Shown one piece after another: positions 3,503 through 5,605 of a DNA stretch of 5,605 nucleotides. A program made the position numbers and the translations under genes. Positions within the stretch are counted from its first letter, which is position 1, and every line of letters starts with the position of its first letter. The notes under the pieces were generated by a model. The model made no database searches, was not told the DNA's origin, and saw nothing but the letters and a program-made list of their open reading frames with translations. Origin of the DNA: Bacteroidota bacterium (GTDB lineage: Bacteria > Bacteroidota > Bacteroidia > Bacteroidales > Prolixibacteraceae); the NCBI GenBank assembly GCA_030706665.1, contig JAUZOB010000224.1, positions 1 through 5,605 on the forward strand. Reading direction: 5' to 3'.

Positions 3503-5605
3503 TTATTCTATCTCAACAACTGGCTTTTGGCCTTGTAAATCATCCTTCGCAATGATGGCAGTGAGGGTTTTTTCTTCATGCGGGAAAAGGGTTACAAAGT
3601 TATCACTCCAGAATGTGGGGAGTACTTCTTCTTTGGTATCTCCTTTATTAATAACCAAACGATTAAAGAAAGATAGTTTGTCACTTGGATTGTTGAGCCT
3701 TACCGTTATCTTATATTCTTTCCCGGTTTCCTGAATACTTATATCCTTGGTCAGAGAAGCTTTCTTTAGAGTTGTAAGAGGCGAGAAATCCTCGTGTTGT
3801 GAACAGTACCAGTAGAGATTATCCGAAATGAGGCTTCCATCCGTTTTTTTGAGCTCTAGTTTTACTAAATAGACGGAAGATATTGGTAAGATTTTGGGAA
3901 TCGTTACGCTCTCTTTGTAGCAGTCGGCATCAACAGATAGAGTATCGGTAAATGTCCATTTTGTTTGCATTTCGAGATCGATCATCTTGGCTGTTACGAC
4001 TACATTTTGCAGCTTCTTATGTGTTGCGTTAATGATTGAGAGTTTCCGGTCATTGGCATTTAGTTGAATATGCACTGGTTCCATTGCTTTCCTGGCAAAA
4101 TAGTAAGCTGCATTGGGGTTGAGGTACCAGTCATAAATCTGCCAACATACATCGGGCCAGCAAGAGTTGAGTTTCCAAATCATAACCCCGCTTGTGATAT
4201 CCCACATACGGTGGTTGGCCGCTTCGAACATCGCACGATAGTTGTCGGCACTGACATATTGGGCATTCATCGCATATTGTTCGGCACTCGTGGGATTGCC
4301 ATAAAGGGTACGGATAGCATTATCATAAGCTCTGAAACAATAGTTCGGTCCGTCCCAGGCTCCGTGTTCCGCCCAGATGCTGTCTAATGGAAAGATCGGG
4401 TTCTTTGATGCCGGTGATTGGGGGAGGGTAACGGTCGGGATAAATTTCTTTAAACTACTATAAGTTGGAACTGATGGAGCTCCAAGTTCATTTCTGAACA
4501 TTTGTTTGTGAACTTCCCTTATTTTATCAAAATAGTAAGGTTGCGGATTCCAATTATAGTCCGGTGCACCGTCATCGGTCGTTCCGGTCGGTAAATCAGC
4601 TTTCAAATAGGGGGTCAGTTTTTCTGCATCCCAATCGATGCTGGTTGTTGGGATGAAAGGTCGTGTTTCATCCAGTTCTTTTACTGCTTTTCGCGTTGAG
4701 GTGTACAAATCTTCATCCACCATTACTTCGTTTGCGGCAAACCATGCAATTATGCTGGGATGATTCCGGTATCTTTTCATGATGTCTTTTACTTCGTTGG
4801 TCGCAAGCTGATGATCCAGGTGATTGTGGGCTGATTCATTGCCCGGATACATTCTCCAGCACTGGAAGAAGACTTCCCAATACATGAGTCCGTATTTGTC
4901 GTAGCTTTCCATAACGTCTTCCATTGGTGAGGGCGCATCTTCGCATCCTACGATATTGACATTCGCTTCAGCCATTAACCGGGCTTCATCAAATACACGT
5001 TTCCTGTTCATGTCAAGAAGCAGATCGGGTTGTATCCAGCCTCCTTTGCAGAAGATTCGTTTCCCGTTTACATAGAAGACGCGCCCATAGTCGTTCCCGA
5101 TTTGTTTTAGGTTGCTGGTTACCTGCCGAATCCCAAAGGTTACTTCTTTTATGTCGGATGATTTTCCTGCTGTTTCAAAGGTGAGTTTCAATTTATGCAG
5201 ATACTGTTTGCCATAGCCGTTTGGATACCAGAGATATGGATTGTGAACCAATAGGGCTTTGAATTCTTCGGGGCTCAGTTGAATCTCTTTTGTCTCGTTG
5301 GCTTTTAGCGATACTTCTTTTTTTACAAGAATTGAGGGCATAGAGCCTCCGAGATGCTTGGTGTAGGATGGAAAGACTAGATCGCTGATTAAGTCTATTT
5401 TCCCCGTAAGAAAGCCTTTAATCTCTTTGTTTGAAGTGTTTCTCAATTCTGCCTTGATTCGGATATCTGCCTGAGTGGTGTCGGGCAGAGGCAATGTTGT
5501 TACGACATATGGATTTTCGATTGCAACGTCACCCGTTGCTTCGATAAATACATCCTGATAGAGTCCCATATTTCGGTCGCGTACAACGGGTGCACAATCC
5601 CATCC
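3503..5605 (-). CDS. glycoside hydrolase family 2, exo-beta-D-glucosaminidase-like, 5' end missing
   Basis: The 700 visible residues start in frame at the right edge with GWDC and RDRNMGLYQDV, the end of the GH2 sugar-binding domain. The ATG at 5569 is therefore internal, not the start. Next come an Ig-like domain (about 20-160) and the TIM-barrel (about 165-510). The acid/base is E293 in WFAANE (codon 4727-4729) and the probable nucleophile is E373 in FRNELGAPSVPTY (codon 4487-4489). GVMIWKLNSCWPDVCWQIYD and the C-terminal EVLPTFWSDNF segment resemble CsxA-type exo-beta-D-glucosaminidases with their Ig-like C-terminal domains. The enzyme would remove terminal sugars (glucosamine, possibly mannose) from oligosaccharides, probably after export; the signal peptide would lie in the missing 170-200 residues. 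The family is certain and the exact substrate is not: relatives include beta-mannosidases and plant endo-beta-mannosidase. The gene converges on the phosphoesterase and ends at the shared terminator. Confidence 0.95.
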   Translation of the reverse strand, partial: GWDCAPVVRDRNMGLYQDVFIEATGDVAIENPYVVTTLPLPDTTQADIRIKAELRNTSNKEIKGFLTGKIDLISDLVFPSYTKHLGGSMPSILVKKEVSLKANETKEIQLSPEEFKALLVHNPYLWYPNGYGKQYLHKLKLTFETAGKSSDIKEVTFGIRQVTSNLKQIGNDYGRVFYVNGKRIFCKGGWIQPDLLLDMNRKRVFDEARLMAEANVNIVGCEDAPSPMEDVMESYDKYGLMYWEVFFQCWRMYPGNESAHNHLDHQLATNEVKDIMKRYRNHPSIIAWFAANEVMVDEDLYTSTRKAVKELDETRPFIPTTSIDWDAEKLTPYLKADLPTGTTDDGAPDYNWNPQPYYFDKIREVHKQMFRNELGAPSVPTYSSLKKFIPTVTLPQSPASKNPIFPLDSIWAEHGAWDGPNYCFRAYDNAIRTLYGNPTSAEQYAMNAQYVSADNYRAMFEAANHRMWDITSGVMIWKLNSCWPDVCWQIYDWYLNPNAAYYFARKAMEPVHIQLNANDRKLSIINATHKKLQNVVVTAKMIDLEMQTKWTFTDTLSVDADCYKESVTIPKILPISSVYLVKLELKKTDGSLISDNLYWYCSQHEDFSPLTTLKKASLTKDISIQETGKEYKITVRLNNPSDKLSFFNRLVINKGDTKEEVLPTFWSDNFVTLFPHEEKTLTAIIAKDDLQGQKPVVEIE

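Noticed and set aside
4064..4387. A 107-codon plus-strand frame inside the GH2 gene
   Set aside because: It lies antisense to the conserved catalytic domain and is fully explained as a shadow of it.
1..5605. CRISPR array, tRNA, rRNA, toxin-antitoxin pair or complete insertion sequence
   Set aside because: No regularly spaced repeats, cloverleaf, rRNA segments, transposase motifs or paired small genes were seen on either strand.

Overview
The window looks like a chromosomal piece from a member of the Bacteroidota. The evidence is a lipoprotein signal with acidic residues straight after the lipobox cysteine, A/T-rich translation starts without a Shine-Dalgarno sequence, a boxA-like motif resembling that phylum's rRNA leaders, and gene families common there. 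The genus cannot be told from the sequence alone.

Layout. (1) Positions 1-817, minus strand: the first 272 codons of an AlbA_2 (Schlafen-type) ATP-binding protein, cut by the left edge inside its ATPase N-box. (2) Positions 905-1033, minus strand: a 42-codon reading frame of unknown reality just upstream of it. (3) Positions 1034-2023: about 1 kb without a convincing intact gene but rich in inverted repeats. It holds a boxA-like motif, a minus-strand intrinsic terminator, a set of competing hairpins, a decayed minus-strand frame with one in-frame stop (1393-1620), a bulged 16-bp hairpin, an operator-like palindrome, two more hairpins, and a possible three-way-junction leader directly before the next gene. 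(4) Positions 2024-3367, plus strand: a complete, probably surface-exposed lipoprotein of the calcineurin-like metallophosphoesterase superfamily, with all metal-binding motifs present. (5) Positions 3398-3473: a perfect 16-bp inverted repeat and a second hairpin between two convergent genes, very probably a bidirectional terminator. (6) Positions 3503-5605, minus strand: the C-terminal 700 residues of a glycoside hydrolase family 2 enzyme, closest in its motifs to exo-beta-D-glucosaminidases, cut by the right edge.

How the genes relate. The three recognisable genes do not form one operon: the phosphoesterase and the hydrolase converge, and the AlbA_2 gene is divergent from the phosphoesterase across the 1-kb non-coding stretch. 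The hydrolase could belong to a glycan-use locus continuing to the right, but no SusC/SusD gene is visible. I see no established novel multi-gene system. The least explained part is the structured region at 1269-1990.
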